This document shows, one piece after another, positions 1 to 11,400 of a stretch of DNA of 64,000 nt (the first letter of the stretch is position 1; every line of letters starts with the position of its first letter). The stretch is from positions 206,360,445 through 206,424,444 of the forward strand of contig CM054060.1 in assembly GCA_028641055.1 (NCBI GenBank), written 5' to 3'. The translations under genes and the position numbers were made by a program. The DNA is from Alopecurus myosuroides (lineage: Eukaryota; Streptophyta; Magnoliopsida; Poales; Poaceae). A model generated the notes under the pieces. That model saw only the letters and a list, made by a program, of their open reading frames with translations, had not been told where the DNA came from and ran no database searches.

Positions 1-2
1 CC

Positions 3-2294
3 GGTGCAGCGTTGGCCCAGTTGAAGGAAACCTTGATGAAGGCTCCCATCTTGGCATCTCCAAAAGACGAAGAACCCATGTTATTATACCTTACGGCTAC
101 AAATCGGGTTATTAGTGCGGTAATCGTTGTGGAACGGACAAAGGAAGAGCAAAGCATACCAGATCAACATCCGGTATATTACATAAGCGAAGTTTTTTCC
201 GAATCCAAACAAAGGTACCCACACTACCAGAAACTGGCGTATGGCGTATTTTTTGCATCTAGAAAGCTGCGCCATTACTTCCAAGGGCATTCCATAACAG
301 TGGTATGTAAAGGACCACTAGGGGATATTATAAACAATGCGGAGGCAACCGGCCGAGTAGCTAAATGGGGCATCGAGCTGGCAGCCTTCGACATTAAGTA
401 CCAGCCAAGGACGGCAATAAAATCCCAAGTTTTGGCAGATTTTGTCGCCGACTGGACAGAAGCAATGGAAAAAACACCGATGCCAGAATCTGAATACTGG
501 ATCATGCACTTCGACGGATCCAAGATGAAGGAAGGAGCTGTGGCTGGCGTAGTCCTAAAATCCCCCAAAGGAGACATAATGGAGTACGTATTGCAAATAC
601 ACTTCAACGCCAGTAATAACGTGGCAGAATACGAAGCTCTGCTTCATGGCTTGCATATTGCAAAAGAAATAGGGGTAAAACGCATCTTGTGCTATGGAGA
701 CTCGGATTTGGTACAGCATCAGCTCAACCAAACCTGGGATGCGAAAAGCCCTATAATGGCCGAATATCGGAGGACGGTGGATGAGTTCGCCATCTGTTTC
801 TTCGGGTTCGAAGTCCTTCACATAAAAAGGGAGGAAAATTGGAATGCGGATGCGTTAGCCCGCATGGGATCAGAGAGAGTAAAAACTTTACCACCGGGGG
901 TATTCATCCAGCACTTGGATGAACCGTCCATAAAAGGTGGAGACGTTGATTACCCTCTGGCATCCGAAACAATTGAGGTCATGCTCGTTAAACCGGATTG
1001 GACAATTCCATACTTAAACTTCTTAGTCAATCAGAAGTACCCGGAAGGAGCAGACGAAGTCCTGCAAAGGCAAATACAGCGTCGATGCAAAGGATACGTG
1101 GTAATCAACGACCACTTGTATAAACGCAGTACTTCCGGAATCTTTCAACGGTGTATTTCATCAGAAGAAGGAAGAGAAATACTGGAAGAAATCCATGCCG
1201 GCGATTGCGGACATCATGCTCAATCAAAAAGCATAGTCAAAAAAGCATTTCGGGCGGGGTTTTTCTGGCTAACAGCCAAGTCAGACGCCGAGCGCATAGT
1301 GAATACGTGTGAAGGATGTCAATATTACGCCAAGCAGACCAATTTGCCGGCCCAAGCACTTAAAACTATCCCCATCACATGGCCATTTGCGGTCTGGGGG
1401 CTAGATATGATGGGACCGTTCAAAACTGCAAGAGGTGGACTTACGCATCTACTCGTAGCGGTAGATAAGTATACAAAATGGGTGGAGGCTAAACCCATCA
1501 AAAAGCTAGACGGCGCAACTGCCAGAAATTTCATTATTGATTTAGTAATGAGGTATGGCGTCCCACATAGCATAATAACCGATAACGGGACAAATTTCTC
1601 CATTGGAGAGTTGGCAAAATACTGCCAACAAACGGGAATCCGCTTAGATCTTGCATCTGTGGCACACCCGCAATCTAATGGGCAGGTTGAAAGAATGAAC
1701 AGTTCAATCCTGCAAGGAATACGCCCAAGACTCGAATCTCCTCTCCATAGAGCAGCTGGAGCATGGGTAGAAGAGCTACCTTCCGTGTTATGGAGTATTC
1801 GAACGACGCCAAATAGATCAACTGGGCAAACCCCATTTTTCCTAGTTTATGGTGCGGAAGCTATTCTTCCAACGGACATGATCCATGATAGCCCAAGAGT
1901 GCAGGATTTTGACGACTCGGATGCCGAAGAAGCACGACAGGATGCCGTCGATCTCTTAGAAGAGGAACGAGAACTTGTGCTTCAAAGATCCGCCATCTAC
2001 CAGCAAGGTTTACGACGTTATCACAGTCGGAAAATCAGGCATCGTTCTTTTAAAGAAGGTGACTTAATGCTGAGATTGGTGCAGCAAAGGAAGCACAAAT
2101 TGGCCCCAGTATGGGAAGGACCATTCGTTATTAGTAAAGCCATGAAGAATGGATCATATTATCTTGTCGACATTCGAGATATGGAGGACGATCCCAAGAA
2201 GCCGAATCGCAAAAGAAAGAGAAAAATAGATGATGAACTAGGAGAGACAAAGAGGCCTTGGAGTATCCAGCAATTACGTCCCTTCTATACTTAG
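3..2294 (+). CDS. pol: Gypsy pol polyprotein, C-terminal part: RNase H, second RNase H, integrase
   Basis: The frame is open from the window edge to a TAG at 2292-2294, so the N-terminus is missing. Counting residues from position 12, a first RNase H-like domain covers about 20-150, with the YPHYQKLAYGVFFASRKLRHYF region. A second, archaeal-type RNase H covers about 160-290, with acidic residues in FDGS, NVAEYEAL, GDSDL and NADALA. Integrase follows: an HHCC zinc finger (about 394-436, H/H in HAGDCGHH and C/C in CEGC), then the DDE core with D in LDMMGPF (about 464), D in TDNGTNF (about 523) and E in GQVERMN (about 559). A C-terminal tail ends at residue 760. In this family the polyprotein is cut by its own protease; RNase H removes RNA from the cDNA hybrid and integrase inserts the cDNA. 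No frameshift or stop is seen and all catalytic residues checked are present. Very sure of identity. Confidence 0.95.
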   Translation, partial: GAALAQLKETLMKAPILASPKDEEPMLLYLTATNRVISAVIVVERTKEEQSIPDQHPVYYISEVFSESKQRYPHYQKLAYGVFFASRKLRHYFQGHSITVVCKGPLGDIINNAEATGRVAKWGIELAAFDIKYQPRTAIKSQVLADFVADWTEAMEKTPMPESEYWIMHFDGSKMKEGAVAGVVLKSPKGDIMEYVLQIHFNASNNVAEYEALLHGLHIAKEIGVKRILCYGDSDLVQHQLNQTWDAKSPIMAEYRRTVDEFAICFFGFEVLHIKREENWNADALARMGSERVKTLPPGVFIQHLDEPSIKGGDVDYPLASETIEVMLVKPDWTIPYLNFLVNQKYPEGADEVLQRQIQRRCKGYVVINDHLYKRSTSGIFQRCISSEEGREILEEIHAGDCGHHAQSKSIVKKAFRAGFFWLTAKSDAERIVNTCEGCQYYAKQTNLPAQALKTIPITWPFAVWGLDMMGPFKTARGGLTHLLVAVDKYTKWVEAKPIKKLDGATARNFIIDLVMRYGVPHSIITDNGTNFSIGELAKYCQQTGIRLDLASVAHPQSNGQVERMNSSILQGIRPRLESPLHRAAGAWVEELPSVLWSIRTTPNRSTGQTPFFLVYGAEAILPTDMIHDSPRVQDFDDSDAEEARQDAVDLLEEERELVLQRSAIYQQGLRRYHSRKIRHRSFKEGDLMLRLVQQRKHKLAPVWEGPFVISKAMKNGSYYLVDIRDMEDDPKKPNRKRKRKIDDELGETKRPWSIQQLRPFYT

Positions 2295-2898
2295 TTCAAT
2301 TTCTATGTAAACATCTTTGAGACCATGAAATAAAGTTGCCGGAATGTTGCCTTTCATATTCATTATAAGTACAAAATATTTCCGCCTCATCTATTTCCCA
2401 ATGATCTTACAAATACTCAATGTTAACCCGAATTGTGCTTGCGTGCTCGGTGTTTAAAAGCTGAATGATTCGGCCTGTTAAAGGTTAAAGGAAACTCGGA
2501 TTGTGCCTGCGTGCCCAAGTTTCAATAACAGTTCCTTGTTTTCTCTAAGTTTTATCTGATTGTGTATGTGTTGGGTTACTGAAACTAGTCAGTAAAAATG
2601 CTTTTAGCATGATCCATGTTTCCGAGTTTCAAAACTGCTTGGTTCGTCCCCAGTTGCTCGGCATGACGATTCATATTGCTAGTTGAGCCATTTTTAAAAA
2701 CACTAGAGCAGTTAAAACACATTTGCCAGATTACTTAGAAGATAAAGGAACAGTCAAACCCGAAAAAACTTTGCAAGAAACTTAAAATTGCAAAAGGCGG
2801 AGTTCTTGTTTCGACAAACGATATAGAAGCATTACAATATGAATTGCATTGTAAAAATGCTATTCTACACATCCATCATTCGGGTTAAGTGTATTCCC
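2295..2898. other. Spacer between pol and the antisense gene of Tat-1
   Basis: AT-rich sequence with no credible gene. It separates two convergent genes: pol ends at 2294 on + and the antisense gene ends at 2899 on -. It holds an imperfect direct repeat, GAATTGTGCTTGCGTGCTCGG (about 2431-2451) and GGATTGTGCCTGCGTGCCCAA (about 2497-2517). It probably holds the 3' ends of both transcripts, but I cannot place poly(A) signals with confidence. Confidence 0.6.
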
Positions 2899-5589
2899 TC
2901 AAGCATCCGAGTCTTCATCACTGCTATCATTCTCGGGGGCTGCGGGCACTTCTTCTTCCGGATAAGTAATGGAAATGTTAACTATAGAGGCAATCTTGGA
3001 AGCGTGCCCTTTAACTTCATCAAAAATCGCATTTCGTTGCGCTTCTGTATATTCTTGAGGGATTCCGGATGCTACGCGCCAAGATTTAGCATTAGGGTAA
3101 TGTAGACGCATAAGGCCAAGTGCCATGCGTGCACCACCTCGTGCGGAAGAACGAAGGATGGATTCTTTCGACTCTGCTACCTCTGTAATGGCACCCGGAA
3201 GTCGGTAGACTTCCGAAAATTGTACAGTACTTGTGGGAAGGAATTTATTAATCAGCTGCATTCCTGCATTCCCGATTGAATTCCACACTTCCCCAAAGGC
3301 CCGGATCTTTTCAGTCCGAGAGATTCCTGGAAAATTTCCTGCTTTTTTGACAAAAGCAAAGGTTACATGAAAAGGTACAAGAAATAAGACATGAAGACAT
3401 TGGTAAAGAGAAGTTAACTTACCAAGAACCTTGTCAATTTCGTCGCTTTCTTTCATGCGCGGGAGTAGAATACTTTCCAAATCATTGATAACAGATTTAT
3501 CTTCCGCTGCCTGTAAAGAAGCCTTGGATCGAGCAATCCCAAGGGCCAGATTACTGGCTTCTAGGTCTTCTTGAACTTTCAGAAGTTCCTTTCGGAGGTT
3601 TGAGTTTTCCTCACGAAGTCGAGAAATATGGACAGCGTTTTCTGCTAATTTGTTGGCTTTGTTTAAAGCAGCTGGAGGGCAATAAATAATTCGAGTTTAC
3701 AAAACAATTCAGCAAGCATTCTACAGAGAAAACAAATGGCACAACATAGAATACCGGTGGCTTTTGATAGTTGCCGCTGAGATGACGCTAGTTCGTTGCT
3801 TTTCGACTCAATAACAGATTGAAGGGTTTTTACTTCTCTGTTCTTGAGACTAAGCTTCTTATAAACTTCCAAGTTTATGGCATCTGCGGAATGCTAAAAC
3901 ATGGAAATGAAAGCCAGATTCTTAAGTTTGAACAGGCATACGAAGAAACATTAAGAAGAATTCATATTTCAACTTAATGCTTGGGGGCTAGAAGTATTAC
4001 CTGGCTCATTTCTCGCAAGTCGGCCAAGACCTCGTTGAATTCTTTGGCATATTCCGCGAAGAGAATCCCAACGTGATGAAGGCCATCGTGTATAACCTGA
4101 CGAGGTGAAAATGCGATATCATTGCGAACAACTAATCCATTTTGTGGCCAAGGGCGAATCAGAGGCGCAGGAGCAAAGAATTTATTTGCCTCTGGACGAA
4201 TATATCCGAGTTCGTCAAATGGTTCTTCTTTTATCCGGATATCGTCCAGGTTGGGAATAGATTCCTCTTTGATAGCTGATTGCCTTTTGCGCTTCCGATT
4301 GTTGTGAAACTCGGCATGCAATTTGTTGAGTTCAGCGTCGGAAGCAAGATCATTTTCTCCAAGTTCATCGAACTAGGAAGGAGTTAACAATATGTTAAAA
4401 AGCAGAAAGAGAAGATAATCTGAGGAAAAATTCGGAAACAAGGAAAGATAAATACCTTAGGGACCAGATTTTCCACGTGATAAATCGCCAGATTTTCCTC
4501 AATCTGACTACTGACGGCGACCAGTTGGTGAAGTCGTCCTATAAAATCTTTTTTGGTAAAGGCCTTATCTGTTCCTCTCATGCTATCTTCTGGCCCTTGG
4601 TATTCGCAAAGAAGTCGGGAACGAAAAGAGAGAGGTTGGATACGGCATCCGAACCAGCACAAAACGGTATCCTTCCCAACCAAAGAAGGTTGAGAGGAAG
4701 AAAGTTTGGCGATGCGCCGCTTTATCTTCATCAGGTTTTCCGGCAAATTTTCTACTACTGCGGCTGTCCAACTCTCGCGAGGAATAGCAGCAGAATTAAC
4801 AAAGGGAGGAACCCCGGTTGTCCTGCCTGGGAATGGAATGTCCTGATGATAAAAGAAAGAACCTAGCCAAGATTGATCAGGTTCCGGCATTTGTATTTTT
4901 GGATACCATTCCTCCCTAAATTTTCTGAGGGTGAAAGATATGGTCCCGCAAATAGGCGAAATGCCATTTGTGATGTTATGCTTTACCTCAAAACAATATT
5001 GCCAGAAACCTAGGTCAGGTGTTATCCCGAGATATCCTTCGAAAAGGGCTTGGAAACTGGCTAAGTAGAGGATGGAATTCGGAGAAATATTGTGTGGTTG
5101 AACGCCATAAAAATTAAGGACGTCTAGAAAAAAGGCGGAAGGGGGAAAACCCATACCTCTCGCGATATGAGAGGTAAGGATGACGCATTCTCCGGCTTTT
5201 GGCTTGGGCTCGGGTTCGTCTTTCGAGATCCGCCATTTGCCTTTAACTATGTATCCCTCCTTTGACATCCGACGAAGAAGAACGAGAGAAGTATTACTCG
5301 GACTCCAATTGCCGACAATTTCTGTTTCGTTGTTGGCTCCGGTAGCAAAGCGCTCATCGCCACGGGAATGGATCTTGACCCTCGCCGTCGTTGGGACGAA
5401 CGGCGAGAATGCGGCGGAGCTCGATCCCGCTATGTCCGCGGCGGCGGAAGTGTTTTCTCCGCCCGCCGCGGAGGCCGTGGTCTTCTCCGGCACGTCGCCG
5501 GTGAGCTTGGGCGATCCCGGCTGCGGATCTAGATCGCTGATCAGCTCGTTGATGGCGGCGCGGGTCGGCGACGACGGCGAGGAGGCCAT
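2899..5589 (-). CDS. Five-exon antisense accessory gene of Tat-1, plant gypsy-associated (PF04195-like) protein
   Basis: By eye this is a spliced gene opposite to pol: exons 5589-4456, 4372-4001, 3893-3755, 3671-3423 and 3338-2899. All four introns (83, 107, 83 and 84 bp) are GT-AG and the phases join without a stop, giving about 777 residues. Residues about 105-235 resemble the domain catalogued as putative gypsy type transposon (PF04195): a KEGYIVKGKWRIS start, then GMGFPPSAFFLDVL, FYGVQPHNISPN and LASFQALFEGYLGI. Exon 2 has a basic RKRKR stretch. Exons 3-4 are rich in E, K, L and R, like a coiled coil. The C-terminus is acidic (DSSDEDSD). Function is unknown; the make-up suggests a nuclear or oligomeric protein. 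The start at 5589 lies about 140 bp below a TATA box. In these elements such a gene would be expressed separately from the genomic RNA. Exon limits are inferred from sequence only. Confidence 0.75.
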
Positions 5590-6129
5590 CTCGTTGGTGG
5601 CGCGTTGCGTTTTGGCGTGCGAGGAGGATGCGTGCGTTGGGACAGGGCTTGCTCTCGAGCTCGCGTTCGCAGCAATGGCGTGGACAGTGAGGGAGTGAGG
5701 AAAGGATTCGACGAGGACGAGGACGGCTATTTATAGCCGGAAAACCGTTTAGATACGTGCCAACGGCTCTTTCGACCGTTGGATGTTCGACACGTGTCGC
5801 TCGCCGGAAAATCTGGGAAATATAACGACAGGGGAATGATGGCTATCTCCTTGTTTCCCGTGAGAATCTGTCAGAGATACGTTGCAGGGTTTCCCGCGTG
5901 AAACCAAGCGTCGCCTGCGTCAGCATGATTAAAGCGCTGACGTTAGAAGTTCCTTTTCCGCGAAGGATCGCGAGAAGAAAAGCCAGATTTTCATGGTTCC
6001 GAGTTTTATGTTACCATCTCCTTTAAAAGGAAAGTAGAAAGAATCAAGACTGCTGAATCAAGATTTCCCGGACAAAATGTATTTGACGAAAGACGGAGAA
6101 TCAGAGTTTTGATCCTTCCTGGGGGCTAC
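5590..6129. other. Promoter-side spacer between the antisense gene and the 3' LTR
   Basis: No open frame is credible here. On the - strand it holds the leader and TATA box of the antisense gene; further right it is mixed sequence without clear elements. Its right end, around TTCCTGGGGGCTAC (6116-6129), lies directly before the LTR, where the polypurine tract for plus-strand priming should be; only a run of five Gs is purine-like. Confidence 0.55.
5727..5736 (-). promoter_or_regulatory. TATA box for the antisense gene of Tat-1
   Basis: The - strand reads CTATAAATAG, a strong plant TATA consensus, in a GC-rich setting. It lies 138 bp upstream of the ATG at 5589, which leaves a leader of about 100 bases if transcription starts near 5700. 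It points away from the 3' LTR, so it would serve the antisense gene and not the element's genomic RNA. Confidence 0.65.
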
Positions 6130-6684
6130 TGTCGGATATATACTGAATAGGGGTATAGAAGATGGTAGACAAAGAGCCGGACTGCCAGGGTGGCCTACAT
6201 GGTAATGGGCTTAGGTCCATTGGGAAGCCCAGTAGTTCGACGCGCAGAAGCCGGATTCTAGAATAACCCGGATCACGGCCCGCGTGATCTGGCTTGGAGG
6301 AGAAGACGGATTCCTTGCTTTCCAAGTTACGAGTTAAACGTAGTCTTCTAGGTTTCTGATTCTGTAAGCCCTAACCCGGCTATTATATAAAGCCGGACGG
6401 GAGATAGATTAGAACAAGTTAGGCACAACAGAGAAGCTCTACGCAACTCGCCGAGAAGCTCATCCTCGCCGAGTAGCTAGATCTACACCCTCACATTGTA
6501 ATCCTGTTAAACGGGCTTTAGTCCCAATTAGTGAGAAGTGCAGGAGTAGGTACGCCGTACTGCCGCGACGTACCGAACCTGGGTAAAATCCCGTGTTCTG
6601 TGTTACTACGCTATCCCGTTACCCCACATCTCTACCGTAGTCTCATGGCCCCCCGTCTATGAAAACTACTACGATGTCTCGACA
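6130..6684 (+). repeat. 3' LTR of Tat-1
   Basis: The LTR is 555 bp, begins TGTCGGATATATAC and ends GATGTCTCGACA, giving the terminal inverted repeat TGTCG/CGACA. A TATA box (TATTATATAA, 6381-6390) sits mid-LTR and would start transcription in the 5' copy. The right end abuts chromovirus pol sequence read on the other strand, which fixes the boundary: an open - strand reverse transcriptase frame breaks exactly there. Confidence 0.88.
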
Positions 6685-7732
6685 CCCAATTCAAAATCAA
6701 CATCCTTCTTAGTTAACTCATTTAAAGGTGCAACAAGTGTACTAAAATCTTTGACAAATCTTCTATAGAAACCAGCCAATCCATTAAAACTCCTCACTTG
6801 AATAACATTTGTAGGAATAGGCCAATTTTTAATAGCATCAATTTTAGACTCATATACTTCAATTCCATGTTTAGAAACAACATATCTGAGAAAAATGACC
6901 TTGTCTTTGCAAAAAGTACACTTAGCAAGATTACCATATAATTGATTTGCTCTTAACACATGCAGGACTTGTCTAATATGATCAACATGCTCATGTTCAT
7001 TGTGGATATATATGAGAATATCATCAAAATAAACTACCACAAATCTACCAATAAACTCTCTCAAAACATGGTTCATAAGTCTCATGAAAGTACTAGGTGC
7101 ATTAGTTAAACCAAAAGGCATCACTAACCATTCATATAAACCAAATTTAGTTTTGAAAGCAGTTGTCCAATCATCCCCTCTTTCATCCTAATTTGATGAT
7201 AACCACTACCAAAATCAATTTTAGAGAAAACAATATCACCACTTAATTTATCTAACATGTCCTCCAAACGAGGTATAGGATGACGATAACAAATAGTGAT
7301 GTTGTTAATTGCTCTACAATCTACACACATGCGCCAAGTACCATCTTTCTTAGGGACTAAAATCACAGGAACAACAGATGGAGATAAACTAATTCGAATA
7401 TACCCTTTATTGAGAAGCTCCTGCACTTGTTTCTGAATTTCTTTGGTTTCTTGGAGATTTGTCCTATAAGGGGCTCGGTTTGGTAATGTGGCTCCAGGAA
7501 TCAAGTCAATATGGTGCTCAATGCCATGCAATGGTGGCAGCCCTGCTGGTACCTGCTCTGGAAAAACATCATCAAACTCCTGTAACACATGAGAAACACC
7601 AAGAGGAATAGGGCTCATGTCAGTAGAAACCAAAATTTCTCCCTTGTGCATAAGCACTATAGGAAGCATATTAGGGTCCTCACTAAATTTTCTCAAGTCC
7701 TCTTTGGTGGCTAACATACATAATAGGCTCAC
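6685..7732 (-). pseudogene. pol: Chromovirus A reverse transcriptase, frameshifted and truncated
   Basis: Two overlapping - strand frames (7732-7124 and 7124-6685) together give the reverse transcriptase fingers and palm. Motifs in order: HHIDLIPGATLPNRAPYR, a VPKKDGTWRMCVDCRAIN box, [38 protein letters not shown], then the active-site YFDD at 7020-7031. A frameshift just after [10 protein letters not shown] moves the frame before MPFGLTN. The frame stops at 6684/6685 because Tat-1 is inserted after a DFELG sequence, which removes the thumb, RNase H and integrase. The enzyme would copy element RNA into DNA in virus-like particles; this copy cannot. Confidence 0.9.
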
Positions 7733-8446
7733 TCCCTCACTTTATTTTTACCACTCAACTTGTTTTTATCACTCATAGAAGGATTACTCTCTTGTTTTTC
7801 TTTCTCACTCTCCTTCTCTGTATTCACTACAATTTTTTGAGGAGACTCATTTACAATTTTCTGTGGTGTCATAGGTCTCAAAATAATATCCTTAACATGC
7901 CAATTCAACTGATATGTGTTAGCTCTCCAATTATGTGTATCATTCCGGTCAAACTGCCATGGTCTTCCAAGCAACATGTGACAAACAGAACTAGGCACAA
8001 CATCACACTCAATAGTGTCAGAATATGGACCAATTTAGACTCCACTCTCACCATGTAGCTCACCTTCATCTCTCCTTTATCTCTCAACCACTGTATATAA
8101 TAAGGATGAGGGTGTGGAATATACTTCAATTTCAGCTTTGCACATAGCTCTTTACTAGCTATATTTCTGCAACTCACTCCATCAATAATAACTTTGCAAG
8201 CCATTTTAGGACCTACAATTGCTTTTGTTTGGAAAATATTGCACCTCTGATTTTCTGGAGAAGGACTAACACTCAAAGCATCAGCATTTTGTGAGCAAAC
8301 AAAGTGGGGTAATGTGTAGCATAAGCATCAAGGGGACCTCCTTGCTCATCATAATCATCCTCCTCATTAGGATCAGCATCATCTCTAGTCTCATACTCAT
8401 TATCCTCATTAACAAGAATGGTCTTTTTATTGGGATATTCTCTCTT
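7729..8446 (-). pseudogene. Chromovirus A: gag tail and protease remnant
   Basis: The - strand begins at 8446 with the last codons of the zinc knuckle (KREYPNKK) and an acidic linker, then a retroviral-type aspartic protease: IIDGVSCRNIAS in the flap-side active region (8170-8205, where the family has IIDGGSC), HPHPYYIQWLRDKGEMKV, and then DVVPSSVCHMLLGRPWQFDR in a second frame. At least one frameshift (about 8030) and a stop near 8285 split it. The protease would cut the gag-pol polyprotein. Family identity is well supported by HMLLGRPWQFD; function is lost. Confidence 0.8.
8442..8446. other. Target-site duplication CTCTT, left copy
   Basis: CTCTT directly precedes the first TGTAACGCCC of the 9.07 kb element; the same five bases follow its right end at 17514-17518. 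The pair proves that 8447-17513 entered as one unit. Confidence 0.93.
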
Positions 8447-11400
8447 TGTAACGCCCGGGGAATTTTCCCCCTAATAAAATATGTTGCTTGTTTTTCTTTT
8501 CTTTGCATAACATGGCATAATGCATCATTATTGATTTAAAACTTGCAATCAAATTAAATTACATCCAGTCCAATTTTATAAAAACTTTCTGGAATTCGTT
8601 TGGGTATAAAATCCATTTGTATTGGTGCCTAACCAGTTCTGAAAAGAAAAAAAAAGGAAAAAAAAAGAGAGAGAGGCAGCCAGCCGGCCAGGCCCAATTT
8701 CCGGCCCAGCAAGGAGCCCAGCCAGCCCCCACCGAATTCCCTCCCCTTACCCTAATTCCCTCCCTCTCAATCCCCCCCCCCCCCGCCGTTTCTGTTATTT
8801 GCAAAGGGGTCCTCCCACCGGTGCAAAAGAAAAAAAAAGAATGCAGCGAACCGCACGCACGCACGCAGGGGATCGATCGATCCCCTGGTTCCTTCGTCCT
8901 CCTCTCGCTCGTATCCCCTCCTCTTCCTCCCGAGAACATCCCCGTTCCTTACCTCCTCCCTCCGCCATGGACACCCCATCGAGCGCCGCCCCTCCCCGTC
9001 ACGCCTCCCTGCTCTCCCTCGCCTCCCTTCCTCGCAAGGCACCGGCAAAAGGCCATGCCCCGCAGCCAAGCTCCGCCTCTCCTCCAGTCGGCCATGGCCG
9101 CCGCCGGCCGTGGTTCTCCTCCCGTCGCCCCTCTCCCTCTACTCATAGCACACGCAGGCACATGGGAGACGCACGCAGACGACCCCTGCCTTCGCGCATC
9201 GCTCCCCAGCTCCTTGCCCCGCTCCCTGCATCGATGCGCCGTCATGGCATCCTAATCCCACTCGCTCCGGCCGTCCCTCGCCACCACGGGCGCCTACTTC
9301 CATGCGCGCTGCCGCCCCGAGTCGCCTCTCCTCTACCCTACCCTGGTACCGCCGTCTCCCGTTCCCTGCATGCTCGGAACTCCATCTCCGTTCCGGTCCT
9401 TCTGCTCACAGCGAGCCGCCCGTCCGTCACCCCAGCGCTGCCAGGAACGACGACCTCTTGCTCGAGCTCCTCACCAGCACGTATGTGGCCCTGCTCCATG
9501 CTGCCTCGATGTCACGACCTCCTTCTCCCCGCGCGAGGCTGTGCGCCTGGGTTCCGTCCGTCTCGTGGACGCGTCGTCCGTCTCCTTGTCTTGCAAGATC
9601 GACTCTCGCCATGTGTTCGACTAAATGCCAACACGGGTTTGACACCGTGTCCGGTATGTGCTTTGTGGGATGTCCTCGTCTTGTTCGCACAGAGTGTACC
9701 ACGCCTGTACTCGTACCCGATCGTTGTGGTCGAGGCCTTTGTGCTTATGGCTAGGTGACAATGAAGCTATGGAGATCCTCCATGACTCGTAGATTCATCG
9801 CCAAGATCTTCTCGAATAGTTCCAAACACCGGACACCAAGTTTGACCCTGACCAGTACCTCGTCGACAAGATCCTCTCCGACAAGTACCGCTGCACGAAC
9901 CGTGAACGACTGCTATATCCACCATGTCCGCTCGGCGTTGGTCGCCTTCGTGCGTGTGCGAGAGACGATGGCGTGAACCCCGAAGATCGGATTTGTCATG
10001 TCCTTCACCCACACCGAAGATGACGAAGAGGTGGCGTATCGGCCATGGCTACCTCAACCTCCGGAAAGGAACAACTACTTCCCCTACATCGACTACAACG
10101 TCTACTTCCTCGACTACGTCTACTTCCTCTACGTCCCGAAGACACCGGCGCCGAACCCGAAGATCCTCTCCACACGTGCGAACCCAAACCCTTATATATT
10201 TATGCCCTATTTTCTATAACATATCAACTATATTTAAAATGTCATCGCATCATGTTTGCATTGCATCTTGTGGGTTTCGGGGTAATAGTAATATCATCTA
10301 ATAATTACATATGTAATGAGTTGGAATAATTAAATATTATCCCGGTTCCATTTAAAAATTGCATAGCTCATCTTTATATTATCTTGCCGTGTTAAAAACA
10401 ACATTTAATCTTGATGGGTAAATAAATAACGTGAACCTCCTAAATGAAATGTTGGGCTTCCGGCTCAATTTAAATTGATTTAATTGCATAAATCATAACT
10501 AATTCATTTAAACTCCAAATTTGAAAAGTAAAATATGTTTTTCAATCAAAATTCTCTAAACTTTGCAAATATCAACTTTGTTTTCTGTTTTGAATAATTT
10601 AAATTGCTGAAAACAACTATTTCTCAATTAATGCATTAAAATTGCCAAATTCATAACTTGCTCATTTTAATTCCAAATCCAACAAATAAAATATGTTTTC
10701 ATACCAGAAAAATGCACTTAATCTGTTCATGCCATCCATGTTCATGTTTGCACCTTGCATGTTGCATTTGTAGTAGTGTTATGTATGTCCACCTAATAGA
10801 TAAATATGGAATGTGTTGGGGTATTTAATTCAATTGTTGCCCTATTCCATTTCATATTGAATAGATCACCTCTACCTTGTTTAAACCTGTTAATCAACAT
10901 TTAATATTGATGGTTAGATAAACAACTTGAACCAATTTCTATTTCTCCGGACTCCGGCTCCGATTAAATTGCTTAAGTTGTTTCCCCTGTTGCATCTTGC
11001 CATGCCATGCATATAAAATAGGATCATGCTGGATCTTTTGCCGTAGTAGTAATTGTTGCATCCGGTGTTTCTTTTAGTTCGTTGCTTCTTCACGGATAGG
11101 ACGTTGAGATGATGTGAGCAACGACAAGTTCTGCTACCTTGCTGGATCTCAGGCAAGTATACTCACTTGCTGCCAAATGGCTGCCTTTCATCACTTGTTA
11201 CCGATTCTTTCCGTTGTTCTTACTCTAGCCTGTTGATTCGATGCTTGTGTCTCGATCCTATCATATGTTTACCTTGCAGCCATGATATAGCCTTTCCTTC
11301 CACTTCCTATCAACTGTTGTTTGTTTACCCTGTTGGCCCTCGTGTCGTAGGTGCATGCTTAGCTTGTTTGTGCTCGAGTCTTGTTATCCTTTGTCGTATC

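Larger units (their letters stand above)
1..6684 (+). mobile_element. Tat-1: Tat-lineage Ty3/gypsy LTR retrotransposon, 3' part
   Basis: The visible part runs from inside pol to the end of the 3' LTR; gag, protease, most of reverse transcriptase and the 5' LTR lie off the left edge. Assignment to the Tat lineage rests on two RNase H domains in tandem before integrase, a known hallmark of that lineage, and on an extra gene in antisense between pol and the 3' LTR. The LTR ends form the short inverted repeat TGTCG/CGACA. The element is inserted in the reverse transcriptase of a chromovirus on the other strand; the five bases after the LTR (CCCAA, 6685-6689) should be one copy of the target duplication, but the partner copy is outside the window. 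Both visible genes are uninterrupted, so this is probably one of the younger layers. Confidence 0.88.

Noticed and set aside
2839..3105. 88-codon + frame over the end of the Tat-1 antisense gene
   Set aside because: Mirror of the better supported last exon on -.
8799..9758. 319-codon + frame in the left 4.3 kb LTR (379 codons at 13388-14527 in the right LTR)
   Set aside because: Two other frames and the - strand are open over the same GC-rich DNA, the start shifts with poly(A)/poly(C) tract length between the two copies, and no domain is recognised. Described under the LTRs only.
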